Source of the DNA: Thalassobellus sp050294475
GTDB taxonomy: Bacteria > Bacteroidota > Bacteroidia > Flavobacteriales > Flavobacteriaceae
Reading direction: 5' to 3'
Length of the DNA stretch: 64,000 bases
Assembly: GCA_050294475.1 (NCBI GenBank)
Contig: JBNKOE010000013.1
Coordinates: 310,001 to 374,000 of the forward strand
In this document: positions 49,760-58,037 of the stretch, one piece after another
Numbering within the stretch: the first letter of the stretch is position 1
Layout of the letters: each line of letters starts with the position of its first letter
The notes under the pieces: generated by a model
Databases searched by the model: none
What the model saw: only the letters and a program-made list of their open reading frames with translations
What the model was told of the DNA's origin: nothing
Translations under genes and position numbers: made by a program

Positions 49760-52519
49760 TTAAAACGTATAATTTAAAGAAAGCCCAAAGTCTGAACCCA
49801 ATTTATAGCTGTTTACCAATATATCACCTACATTACTTCTACTAGGTACTTTACCTTGTTCTAAAACACGTTTATAAGTTGGGTTTAAGATGTTTTTATA
49901 AGATAGCCCTAACTTTAATTTTTTAGTTAAACCAGCTTTTAAAATAAAATCCAGTTTGTTTACGGTTTTATCAACCATATTTCCTATTTGTGACGCCCCT
50001 ATTACAGCCAATTTATCTGAAAAATAAGCATAAGATATAGTGGCTGTCAAATCTTTATCTTCAGAAAATTCTTTTAAAAATGTAACATCAGCATTTGCTA
50101 AAAAGTTTGACGCTCCTGATAATTTACTTTTATCAAAAGTAAAATTAGTACTAATGGAATTTTCTCTGTTTACTTTATTAATATCCAAATCTTGGTTATG
50201 GTAAAGATAAGATCCATTGATGCCATAAGACAATTTGGTTTTTAAATCGTTATCGTTTTCTATCTCAAAAATATTTTTTCTCAATTCTATTTCAACTCCA
50301 GCAACGGTTGCTTTTTTCCCTGTATTTGCATACGAAATATCATTTGAAGACGAGTTAAGAAATATTTCATTAATAGGATTTTGTATAATTTTACCAAAAG
50401 CCGTTACAGAAAGTAGTTCATCATCCTTTGGAAAAAATTCCCAACCTAAATCTGCATTATAATTGGTAGAGGCATATAAATCTGGATTCCCAACATATGC
50501 CTGAGCTACATCTTCGTAAGCAATAGGTACTTTTTCCTTAAACTGAGGCAAAGTATATGTTTTACTAAATGCAAATTTTAGATTTTGTTTGTCGTTTAAT
50601 TTATACTTAGAGATTAAACTTGGCAAAATATTTACCTGTGAATAGTTAGATGTATCTCCATTTGGATTGAGAATTGTATAGAATGAAACATCTTGAGTGG
50701 TTTGCTCTACCCTAGCCCCTAATATCACGGTTAATTTATCTGTAACTAAATATTGTATGTTTGCAAATGCTGCATGTATATCAGCGTTTCCATTATATGA
50801 TTGCTGAACTTTATTTGAATATCCATTAAAGTTTGAAGCATCAAAATAATAATCCACATTGTTTATCTCTTCTTTAGGGAACGAGACACCAATTCTATTT
50901 GGGAAAAACGAATATTGTTGAGTTAAGTAATCAGCGTTTTTTAATTTTCCTGAATATCCTAAAGTTACTTTTCCTTTATAATCATCGTCTTTATTTTTAT
51001 TAAAATTGTAAGAAACCGAAACATTGGCAGAAAGCTCCTTTTCTTCTAAATCTTGAAAAAAGCGATGGTTATGGATATTAGAATTTGTGAAAAAAGTATA
51101 GTCAATACCATTAGAAGCATGGACAAACGAATTTTGCATACGATCTGGAACCGCGTTTTTTGAAATACTGTAACCTACAGCCCAATTTGCGTTCCATTGT
51201 TCGTTAAATTCGTGTTTTCCTACTAATTGGTTTACAAATAACTGAGTCTTTTCAAAAGTCCCTCGTTTAATAAAACCTTCTGTATCGTTTGGTCCACCAC
51301 CGTCAAAATTTACGTTAGTTCCTTCATATTCACTATAATCTTGTGAACTGGAGTTTAAAAATAACGATGTGAATAATACAGAGTTTTTAGTATTGATTTT
51401 ATAATTTGCCGTACCCATAACCGTTGTGTTCGTGTTATGTTTGTAGGATGTTCTATAAAAGTCTGAATTAATGGTTCCATCTGAAGTTAAACTACCTCTG
51501 CTATATCCTTCTAAAAATTTGTTTTTGGCATCAAAAGAAGCTGTAATAAATGTGCTTATTCTACTTTCATCACTTAAGTGGAATGTCCTTCCTCCAGATA
51601 ACGAATAGGCATTATTAAGTGTGTTTTTGCTTTTTACTCTGTCCCAACTAGTTGAATAACTGTATGGTTGTAAGGGATTGTTTGGCATGCTTCCTGAATC
51701 AAACCCTAAATAAGAAGGACCATCCTGTAAATAAAAATCACTTACATTTAAAACATCTATATTGGCACCTAAACCTACGCCAACCGAAAGAAACGGAGAG
51801 CCAGAGAATTTTTTGGAAACAATATCAATATTAGCACCACCAAAATCGGCATAGTTTTGAGATTCAAATGTTTTACTAATACCAACATATTCAACAATAT
51901 CTGTTGTGAAAATATCTAAAGTTATATTTTTATTTGCTGGATTGTTTGAAGGTAATGGCAATCCGTTTAAGGTGGTAACGTTGTAACGATCACCTAAACC
52001 TCTCACAAAAACAGCTCCTGAACCTTCTTGTTTTGAAATACCACTAACTTTAGTAACAGCAGCAGCTACATCACTAACTCCTTTTTTGGAAAGTTCCTCT
52101 GCGCCGATAGAGGCTTTAAAAGCAACAGCTTTCTTCTGTTCTAATAATAAAGCAGTTTCACTTTCTCTTTTGGTAGTAGTTGTAATAACAACTTCATCTA
52201 AAGAGGCTGCACTTGCACCCATTGATACATTTACTTCTGTTACTTTTCCAGAAACTATAGTTACAGGAATTTCTTGTGTTTCGTAACCAACAAAGCTAAA
52301 TATTAATGTATAGTCTCCAGCATCAAGGTTTTCAAAAGTATATAAGCCGTCAAAATTTGAAGTTGTACCTTTTGTTGTGCCTTTAATTAAAACATTGGCA
52401 AACGCTAAAGGTTCATTATTATATTCTTTGTCTGTTAGTATTCCAGTCACAGAACCAGTGTTTTGTGCTTGTGATACTACTGCTAAAAGTAGCATTAACA
52501 ATAGTGTGATTTTTTTCAT
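49760..52519 (-). CDS. TonB-dependent outer-membrane receptor, predicted phosphate-starvation induced
   Basis: 919 residues. The signal peptide ends VVSQAQ; a carboxypeptidase-like regulatory domain spans about 22-105 (GSVTGILTDKEYNNEPLAFA), the plug about 125-235 (SKQEGSGAVFVRGLGDRYN) and the barrel runs to the terminal LSLNYTF. SSSNDISYANTGKKATVAGVEIELRKN (quoted in part: ANTGKKATVAGVEIELRKN) is the typical late-barrel block. There is no SusD or STN domain, so it is not a sugar-locus SusC. Six 11-bp-phased half-sites precede it. The substrate may be phosphate-containing organic matter, which is inference. Confidence 0.93.
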   Translation of the reverse strand: MKKITLLLMLLLAVVSQAQNTGSVTGILTDKEYNNEPLAFANVLIKGTTKGTTSNFDGLYTFENLDAGDYTLIFSFVGYETQEIPVTIVSGKVTEVNVSMGASAASLDEVVITTTTKRESETALLLEQKKAVAFKASIGAEELSKKGVSDVAAAVTKVSGISKQEGSGAVFVRGLGDRYNVTTLNGLPLPSNNPANKNITLDIFTTDIVEYVGISKTFESQNYADFGGANIDIVSKKFSGSPFLSVGVGLGANIDVLNVSDFYLQDGPSYLGFDSGSMPNNPLQPYSYSTSWDRVKSKNTLNNAYSLSGGRTFHLSDESRISTFITASFDAKNKFLEGYSRGSLTSDGTINSDFYRTSYKHNTNTTVMGTANYKINTKNSVLFTSLFLNSSSQDYSEYEGTNVNFDGGGPNDTEGFIKRGTFEKTQLFVNQLVGKHEFNEQWNANWAVGYSISKNAVPDRMQNSFVHASNGIDYTFFTNSNIHNHRFFQDLEEKELSANVSVSYNFNKNKDDDYKGKVTLGYSGKLKNADYLTQQYSFFPNRIGVSFPKEEINNVDYYFDASNFNGYSNKVQQSYNGNADIHAAFANIQYLVTDKLTVILGARVEQTTQDVSFYTILNPNGDTSNYSQVNILPSLISKYKLNDKQNLKFAFSKTYTLPQFKEKVPIAYEDVAQAYVGNPDLYASTNYNADLGWEFFPKDDELLSVTAFGKIIQNPINEIFLNSSSNDISYANTGKKATVAGVEIELRKNIFEIENDNDLKTKLSYGINGSYLYHNQDLDINKVNRENSISTNFTFDKSKLSGASNFLANADVTFLKEFSEDKDLTATISYAYFSDKLAVIGASQIGNMVDKTVNKLDFILKAGLTKKLKLGLSYKNILNPTYKRVLEQGKVPSRSNVGDILVNSYKLGSDFGLSLNYTF

Positions 52520-52559
52520 TCTTTTAGTTTTTATCTTGGCGCAAAGAAACTACAGGATT

Positions 52560-52630
52560 GTAAAAAGAGTGTTACCAGTAGATTAAAGAACTGTGATAAA
52601 AGTGTTAGATAAATGTTAAGTAAATGTTGT
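52560..52630 (-). promoter_or_regulatory. Pho-box-like array for the TonB receptor gene
   Basis: Half-sites start on the plus strand at 52560 (GTAAA), 52571 (GTTAC), 52582 (ATTAA), 52593 (GTGAT), 52604 (GTTAG), 52615 (GTTAA) and 52626 (GTTGT), all in 11-bp phase. The promoter TTTG (complement of 52542-52545) is 14 nt from the first. This is the longest array in the window. Confidence 0.72.
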
Positions 52631-52777
52631 TAAAAACACCTATTGGTTACAATTAATTAACATTATAAAGTGAATGGCTTTTATAATAAAAATTAAAGGA
52701 ATATAAAGCACACAAAAGAAAGTTCTTTTAAGTTTGCATTTAGATTAAGGTAAAAAAGAAGTTAAAATGATTACTGC

Positions 52778-53161
52778 TTATTGAGCAGAAGTCGTTTTGG
52801 TGTCAGAATCTGCATTAGCCATTACTAGAGCTAAATCATTAAAAGAAACTGTACTTGCAGCTAAAGACAATTTTACTTCAGTAGGATTCATTGAATCAAC
52901 ATGAACGTTAAATTCTTGAGATTCATAACCAACAAAACTACAAACTAAAGTGTAGTCGCCATCTTCTAAATTTTCAATAACAAATAATCCAGTTAAATCT
53001 GTTTCAGATTTTATAGAGGTTCCTTTAACAGTAACATTAGCAAGTACTAAAGGAGCATTGTTCATTTCTTTGTCTAGTACTTTACCAACAATTATACCTG
53101 TGTTTTGACCAAAAGAAAAAACGGTAAAAAGAAATAAAGAAATGTATAATAAATGTTTCAT
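52778..53161 (-). CDS. Stand-alone carboxypeptidase-like regulatory domain, paralogue of the TonB receptor N-terminus
   Basis: 127 residues from the ATG at 53161 (MKHLLYISLFLFTVFSFGQ, signal peptide). The body closely follows residues 1-115 of the receptor encoded just downstream: NTGIIVGKVLDKEMNNAPL, VTVKGTS, ENLEDGDYTLVCSFVGYESQ, ending where the receptor plug would start, with a Ser/Thr-rich tail. It has its own phased array. It looks like a tandem partial duplication of the receptor's promoter and first exported domain that has been kept as a small secreted protein. Confidence 0.85.
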   Translation of the reverse strand: MKHLLYISLFLFTVFSFGQNTGIIVGKVLDKEMNNAPLVLANVTVKGTSIKSETDLTGLFVIENLEDGDYTLVCSFVGYESQEFNVHVDSMNPTEVKLSLAASTVSFNDLALVMANADSDTKTTSAQ

Positions 53162-53214
53162 GTAACTTGCTAATAAATAACATAACAAAGAAAAAGATTA
53201 CTCAATAAGTATGT

Positions 53215-53263
53215 GTTACCAAAAGGTTAATGATTTATAATTAAAATGTTACCTTAATGTTAA
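53215..53263 (-). promoter_or_regulatory. Pho-box-like array for the stand-alone domain gene
   Basis: GTTAC, GTTAA, GTTAC and GTTAA start at 53215, 53226, 53248 and 53259, all multiples of 11 apart, with a degenerate position at 53237. The promoter TTTG (complement of 53186-53189) lies 14 nt from the phased position 53204. The array is 84 nt from dgt on the other side, which could also be affected. Confidence 0.7.
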
Positions 53264-53346
53264 CAGGTAAGAGTTTAAATTTTGATAGTTTAAGTCAAAT
53301 TAAAAAGCTAAGCTTTTATTATCTTGCCAGCACTTAATAAATTACT

Positions 53347-54687
53347 ATGAACTGGGAACAACTATTATCTTTAAAACGTTTTGGCGATACCAATAAACGT
53401 ATACGAAAAGAGCAAGACGAAACACGTTTAGGATTTGAAGTTGATTACGATAGAATTATTTTTTCATCGGAGTTTAGGAGTCTACAAGATAAAACGCAGG
53501 TTATTCCTTTATCGCAAACCGATTTTGTACATACGCGTTTAACGCACAGTTTAGAGGTTAGTGTCGTTGGTCGTTCGTTAGGGCGATTGGTTGGAAAAAG
53601 ATTATTGGAAAAACATCCACATTTACAACGTATACATGGATATCAGGCAAACGATTTTGGAGCTATTGTGGCAGCCGCCGCATTGGCACATGATATTGGA
53701 AACCCGCCTTTCGGGCATTCAGGAGAAAAAGCTATTGGCGAATTTTTTAAAACAGGACAAGGAAAACAATATAAAGAACAATTAACAGCAAACGAATATC
53801 AAGATTTATGTGATTTTGAAGGAAATGCTAACGGATTTAAAATTTTAACAGAAAGTAGAGCAGGAAGAGTTGGAGGGCTACGTTTAAGTTATGCAACATT
53901 GGGTGCTTTTACAAAATACCCAAAAGAGTCTTTACCTAAAAAACCAACAACACATATTGCCGACAAAAAATATGGGTTTTTTCAAAGTGAAAAAAATGCT
54001 TATAAAGATATCGCTAAAGAACTAGGTTTATTAAAGCGAAGTGATGCAGCTATTAGTTACGCGCGACATCCGCTCGCCTTTTTGGTAGAAGCTGCAGACG
54101 ATATTTGTTATACCATTATCGATTTTGAAGATGGCATTAATCTTGGGTTAATTCAAGAAGAATTTGCGCTAGAATATTTATCAAAAATAATAAGAGATAC
54201 TATTAAGCCCAAAAATTATTATGCTCTTTCTACAAAAGAAGATCGCATTGGTTATTTACGAGCTCTTGCCATTGGAACACTTATAAATGAAGCTGTAGAT
54301 ATTTTTATGAAACATGAAGAGGCTATTTTAAATGGCGAGTTTGACTGTGCATTACTGGACAAAAGTAAGTACGAAGCTCAAATAAACGATATTTTAAAAA
54401 TTAGTATAGATAATATTTACCAATCTACCGAAGTAATCGATAAGGAAATTGCAGGATATGGTGTTATTAATACGTTATTAAGCACTTATACCAATGCTGT
54501 AAATAATTGTTTTAATAATACAGCTTCTAATTATGACAAACTCATCATAAAAGGTTTGCCAAAATCAATAAAAATAGAAAGTAATAGTTTATACGAGCGT
54601 TTATCTAGTGTGTGTTATTATGTGTCGTTACTTTCAGATAGTAAAGCAATTTTAGATTATAAGAAAATAAAAGGGATAAGTATTTAA
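53347..54687 (+). CDS. dgt: Deoxyguanosinetriphosphate triphosphohydrolase-like protein
   Basis: 446 residues with an HD domain: FSSEFRSLQDKTQVIP, THSLEVSVVGRSLG (first His), LAHDIGNPPFGHSGE (HD pair) and EAADDICYTIIDFEDG (late Asp). It releases triphosphate from dGTP or other dNTPs and controls the nucleotide pool, sometimes for phage defence. The absence of extra domains supports the housekeeping dGTPase-like group. Confidence 0.93.
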   Translation: MNWEQLLSLKRFGDTNKRIRKEQDETRLGFEVDYDRIIFSSEFRSLQDKTQVIPLSQTDFVHTRLTHSLEVSVVGRSLGRLVGKRLLEKHPHLQRIHGYQANDFGAIVAAAALAHDIGNPPFGHSGEKAIGEFFKTGQGKQYKEQLTANEYQDLCDFEGNANGFKILTESRAGRVGGLRLSYATLGAFTKYPKESLPKKPTTHIADKKYGFFQSEKNAYKDIAKELGLLKRSDAAISYARHPLAFLVEAADDICYTIIDFEDGINLGLIQEEFALEYLSKIIRDTIKPKNYYALSTKEDRIGYLRALAIGTLINEAVDIFMKHEEAILNGEFDCALLDKSKYEAQINDILKISIDNIYQSTEVIDKEIAGYGVINTLLSTYTNAVNNCFNNTASNYDKLIIKGLPKSIKIESNSLYERLSSVCYYVSLLSDSKAILDYKKIKGISI

Positions 54688-54781
54688 TTCAATATGAAAC
54701 TAGATATGCGTTATAACTTATTAAAGTGTAATTGACATTAGTGAATTTAAAATAAATTTTAATTTTTTATAGCGAAAAATG

Positions 54782-54789
54782 TATATTTG
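54782..54789 (+). promoter_or_regulatory. -7 box for the T9SS cargo gene
   Basis: TATATTTG matches TAnnTTTG and lies 18 nt before the ATG at 54808. Confidence 0.5.
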
Positions 54790-54807
54790 GTAAATTAAAA
54801 AAATGGT

Positions 54808-57800
54808 ATGAAAAGAATATTATATTCCTTATTAGGGGTGTTATTAGTAATTAGTTTTGGTTTATTCATAAATAAATCAAAAGAATCTAATAATATTGCT
54901 GAGTTAAGAATCCAGCACAAAGAATTTTTAAAGAATAGCCCTTTTAAAGAAACTTTGAAGCTTTCAAAGAAAGACAGAAAGGCAAAAAGATTACCACCTA
55001 ATAAGTATTCTGAAAGAATGTGGGAACTTACAATGAATCCAACAATTGGAGCACCAGAGCCCGAAAAATTGTTTCAACTTCAAGAAAAACTAAAACAACA
55101 AGCCTTGTTTTCTAAAGTACCAGGAGAAAAGTTAAATAATTGGGAAGAACGAGGCCCTAATAATGTAGGAGGAAGAACTAGAGCTATAATGTTTGATCCG
55201 AATGATGCTTCAAACAAAAGAGTATTTGCAGGAGGTGTTAGTGGAGGTTTATGGGTAAATAATGATATAACATCTTCACTTTCTCCGTGGTCGGAGGTTG
55301 ATATTCCTAATAACCTAGCTATTTCTTGTATAACATACGATCCAAATAATCCAATGATTTTTTATGTAGGAACTGGAGAGTCTTATGTTCAAGGAAGTGT
55401 GAATGGTAATGGTGTATGGAAATCTACAAATGGAGGAACTAGTTGGTCTAAAGTTTTTGGGGGATTGGTTGGAAACACGAATATTATCCCAGGTTCATCT
55501 AACCCAAGTAACGCAAGAGTAACGGTAAATAGTCCAGCAGGTATTGCAGGTGATTATTTTGGTATTAGAGCAGCTTTTGGAGAAAGTTTAACATCAATAT
55601 CAGGTAGTTTAGTACTTGCTGATGATGGTACAGCGGCTCCTAATGAGGCCTGTGACCCATTGGTTAATGCAAATGCTATTAATGGAAATATAGCTATTTT
55701 ATATCGAGGTACTTGTGATTTTTCACAAAAAGTATTAAATGCTCAAAATGCAGGAGCGGTTGCAGTAATTGTTGTTAATAATGTTGCTGGTAACCCGAGT
55801 ATAATGGCTGCAGGATCACAAGGTGATTTAGTTACCATTCCTTCCCTAATGCTTTCAATGACTGATGGGCAAGCTATAGTTGATCAATTAGGAAGCGGAG
55901 TAAATGTTTCTTTAAATGGTTATGCAAATTACTCTGGTTATACTGCTAAGTCAGGGGTACAGCACATAAACGATATCGTGGTAAGGGATGTTGGTAATGG
56001 AAATAGTGAAGTTTATGTCGCAGCTGGATCTTCGTATTATGGTAAAGCAACACCTAGCGTATTGTTAGGTCCAGAAGAATTTGGTTTATATAAATCTACT
56101 AATAGTGGGTCAAGTTGGTCTAAATTAACATTGTTACCATCTTCAAATAGTAATGATTATCAACTTCAACCAAATGATATAGAGATAAGTGCAGATAATA
56201 CTGTTTGGGTTGCAACAACAACAGATGTTTTTACTGATGGCGGTGGAGAAATATTATCATCTTCTGATGGCGTTAATTTTACATTGAAATATAAAGTTCC
56301 TTCTGGTCAGCGTACAGAAATTGCAGTTTCAGGAACAAATGCATCAACTTTATATGTTTTGTCTGAAACTTTATCTGAAACAACTCCTGTTAAAATTATA
56401 CATACGGATGATGCTTTTACTACAACAACTACTTTACCTTTACCTGTAGATCTTGATACAGGTATTGATCCAAATGATTTTACAAATGGGCAAGGATATT
56501 ATAATTTAACGATAGAGGTAGATCCAACAAATGATGCTATTGTTTATACTGGAGGGATAGATCTTTTTAGGTCGTCTGATTCAGGAAACACTTGGATACA
56601 AATTTCAGAATATTATTCTAGTACAGGGTTAAGCGAGGTTCATCCTGATCAACATGCTTTTGTTTTTGATCCATCAGATCCAACAAAAGCTGTAAATGGA
56701 AATGATGGAGGTGTATATTATGCCACTTCATTATCAGGAACCCCGTCTATAACTCCCAGAAATAAAAATTATAACACATTACAATTTTATCATGGTTCAA
56801 TAGGGCAAGAAGAAGCTAATGAAAAGCTTTTAGCTGGTGCTCAGGATAATGGATCACAATTAATAAATAATGCTTCAACTGGTATAAACGAATCTTTATC
56901 TCCTACAGGAGGTGATGGAACTTATGTGTTTATAGATAAGGATAATCAGTATATTATAACATCAAGCCAAAATGGTAACTATTATTATAGAGATTATGCT
57001 ACTAGTGAAACAAGTGGATATACAATTGAAGGTACAAGTGCTGGGGGGCAATTTATTAATCCTGCAGCCTTAGATAGTGAAACAAATTATCTTTTTTCTG
57101 ATGGAACGACTAATGATCCTACAACAATCTATCAAATTAATAGGTACAGAATATTAGTTAATCGTGCAACGTCTAAAACAATGAGTAATGCACTGTTAGA
57201 TTCTTCTCCTACTGCTTTTAAATCTTCAACTAATACTACTCAAACCTTATTTGTCGGAACAGAAACAGGGAAATTGTTAAAGATAACAAATGCTAATGGC
57301 ACAGAAACTTGGGAAGATATAACAGGAAGTGTTTTTTTAGGTAGTATTTCTTCAATTAATTTAGGTTCTAGCGATATGGAAATATATGTAACTTTCTATA
57401 ATTATGGTGTTACAAGTATATTCTATACTACAGATGGTGGTACAACATGGCAAAATAAAGAAGGCGATTTACCAGATATTCCTGTTAGAGCAATAATGGC
57501 TAATCCATTAAATACAAATGAAGTTATAATAGCTACAGACCTTGGGGTTTGGGGGACTTTTAATTTTAATGATACAAACCCTAATTGGTATCAATCTCAA
57601 AATGGAATGAAAGATGTTATTGTTACTAGTTTTGATTTAAGAACATCAGATAATACTGTAATGGCTACAACTTATGGAAGAGGAATTTTTACGGGTAAAT
57701 TTACTACAGATGCAAGTTCTTTATCAGTAAATAATAATACTTTTAAAGATTTAGTTAAAGTTTATCCAACAGTGTCTTCGGGAAATTTTAAAATTTCAGC

Positions 57801-57987
57801 TAGTAATGAAATTAGAAATGGTTTGTTAAGTGTTTTTGATATGAATGGAAGAGAGGTTTATAAAACTAAGATTGATTTTAACAAAAATTCAACACAAGAT
57901 ATTTCACTTAAAGCATTAAGCGGATTGTATATTGTTAAATTTAATTCAGAAAACAAGCAATCAACTCATAAGATACTTATTAAGTAG
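54808..57987 (+). CDS. Large secreted protein: beta-propeller with inserted PA domain and T9SS type A sorting domain
   Basis: 1059 residues. The signal anchor is at about 4-22. Asp-box blades occur at about 205 (GVWKSTNGGTSWSKV), 429 (LYKSTNSGSSWSKL), 589 (LFRSSDSGNTWIQI) and 875 (IFYTTDGGTTWQNK), a VPS10/BNR-type propeller. Between the first two blades, at about 235-372, sits a protease-associated (PA) domain with ILYRGTCDFSQKVLNAQNAG. The last 80 residues (about 980-1059, VKVYPTVSSGNFKIS and SGLYIVKFNSE) are a type IX sorting domain, removed on export. No catalytic peptidase motif is visible. It is probably a surface or released binding protein. Confidence 0.9.
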   Translation: MKRILYSLLGVLLVISFGLFINKSKESNNIAELRIQHKEFLKNSPFKETLKLSKKDRKAKRLPPNKYSERMWELTMNPTIGAPEPEKLFQLQEKLKQQALFSKVPGEKLNNWEERGPNNVGGRTRAIMFDPNDASNKRVFAGGVSGGLWVNNDITSSLSPWSEVDIPNNLAISCITYDPNNPMIFYVGTGESYVQGSVNGNGVWKSTNGGTSWSKVFGGLVGNTNIIPGSSNPSNARVTVNSPAGIAGDYFGIRAAFGESLTSISGSLVLADDGTAAPNEACDPLVNANAINGNIAILYRGTCDFSQKVLNAQNAGAVAVIVVNNVAGNPSIMAAGSQGDLVTIPSLMLSMTDGQAIVDQLGSGVNVSLNGYANYSGYTAKSGVQHINDIVVRDVGNGNSEVYVAAGSSYYGKATPSVLLGPEEFGLYKSTNSGSSWSKLTLLPSSNSNDYQLQPNDIEISADNTVWVATTTDVFTDGGGEILSSSDGVNFTLKYKVPSGQRTEIAVSGTNASTLYVLSETLSETTPVKIIHTDDAFTTTTTLPLPVDLDTGIDPNDFTNGQGYYNLTIEVDPTNDAIVYTGGIDLFRSSDSGNTWIQISEYYSSTGLSEVHPDQHAFVFDPSDPTKAVNGNDGGVYYATSLSGTPSITPRNKNYNTLQFYHGSIGQEEANEKLLAGAQDNGSQLINNASTGINESLSPTGGDGTYVFIDKDNQYIITSSQNGNYYYRDYATSETSGYTIEGTSAGGQFINPAALDSETNYLFSDGTTNDPTTIYQINRYRILVNRATSKTMSNALLDSSPTAFKSSTNTTQTLFVGTETGKLLKITNANGTETWEDITGSVFLGSISSINLGSSDMEIYVTFYNYGVTSIFYTTDGGTTWQNKEGDLPDIPVRAIMANPLNTNEVIIATDLGVWGTFNFNDTNPNWYQSQNGMKDVIVTSFDLRTSDNTVMATTYGRGIFTGKFTTDASSLSVNNNTFKDLVKVYPTVSSGNFKISASNEIRNGLLSVFDMNGREVYKTKIDFNKNSTQDISLKALSGLYIVKFNSENKQSTHKILIK

Positions 57988-58003
57988 AAAACAACCTAAA
58001 TGT

Positions 58004-58037
58004 ATAAAAAAAGGGAAGCTAAATACTTTCCTTTTTT
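58004..58037. terminator. Bidirectional terminator between the T9SS cargo gene and dxs
   Basis: AAAAAAAGGGAA (about 58005) pairs with TTTCCTTTTTTT (58026-58037) around a 9-nt loop. It overlaps the last codons of dxs on the other strand. Confidence 0.75.

Noticed and set aside
51652..51834. Plus-strand frame inside the TonB receptor gene
   Set aside because: Antisense shadow without start context or family resemblance.
52646..52650. Extra GTTAC as an eighth half-site of the receptor array
   Set aside because: It is 20 bp, not 22, from the last half-site and so is out of phase.
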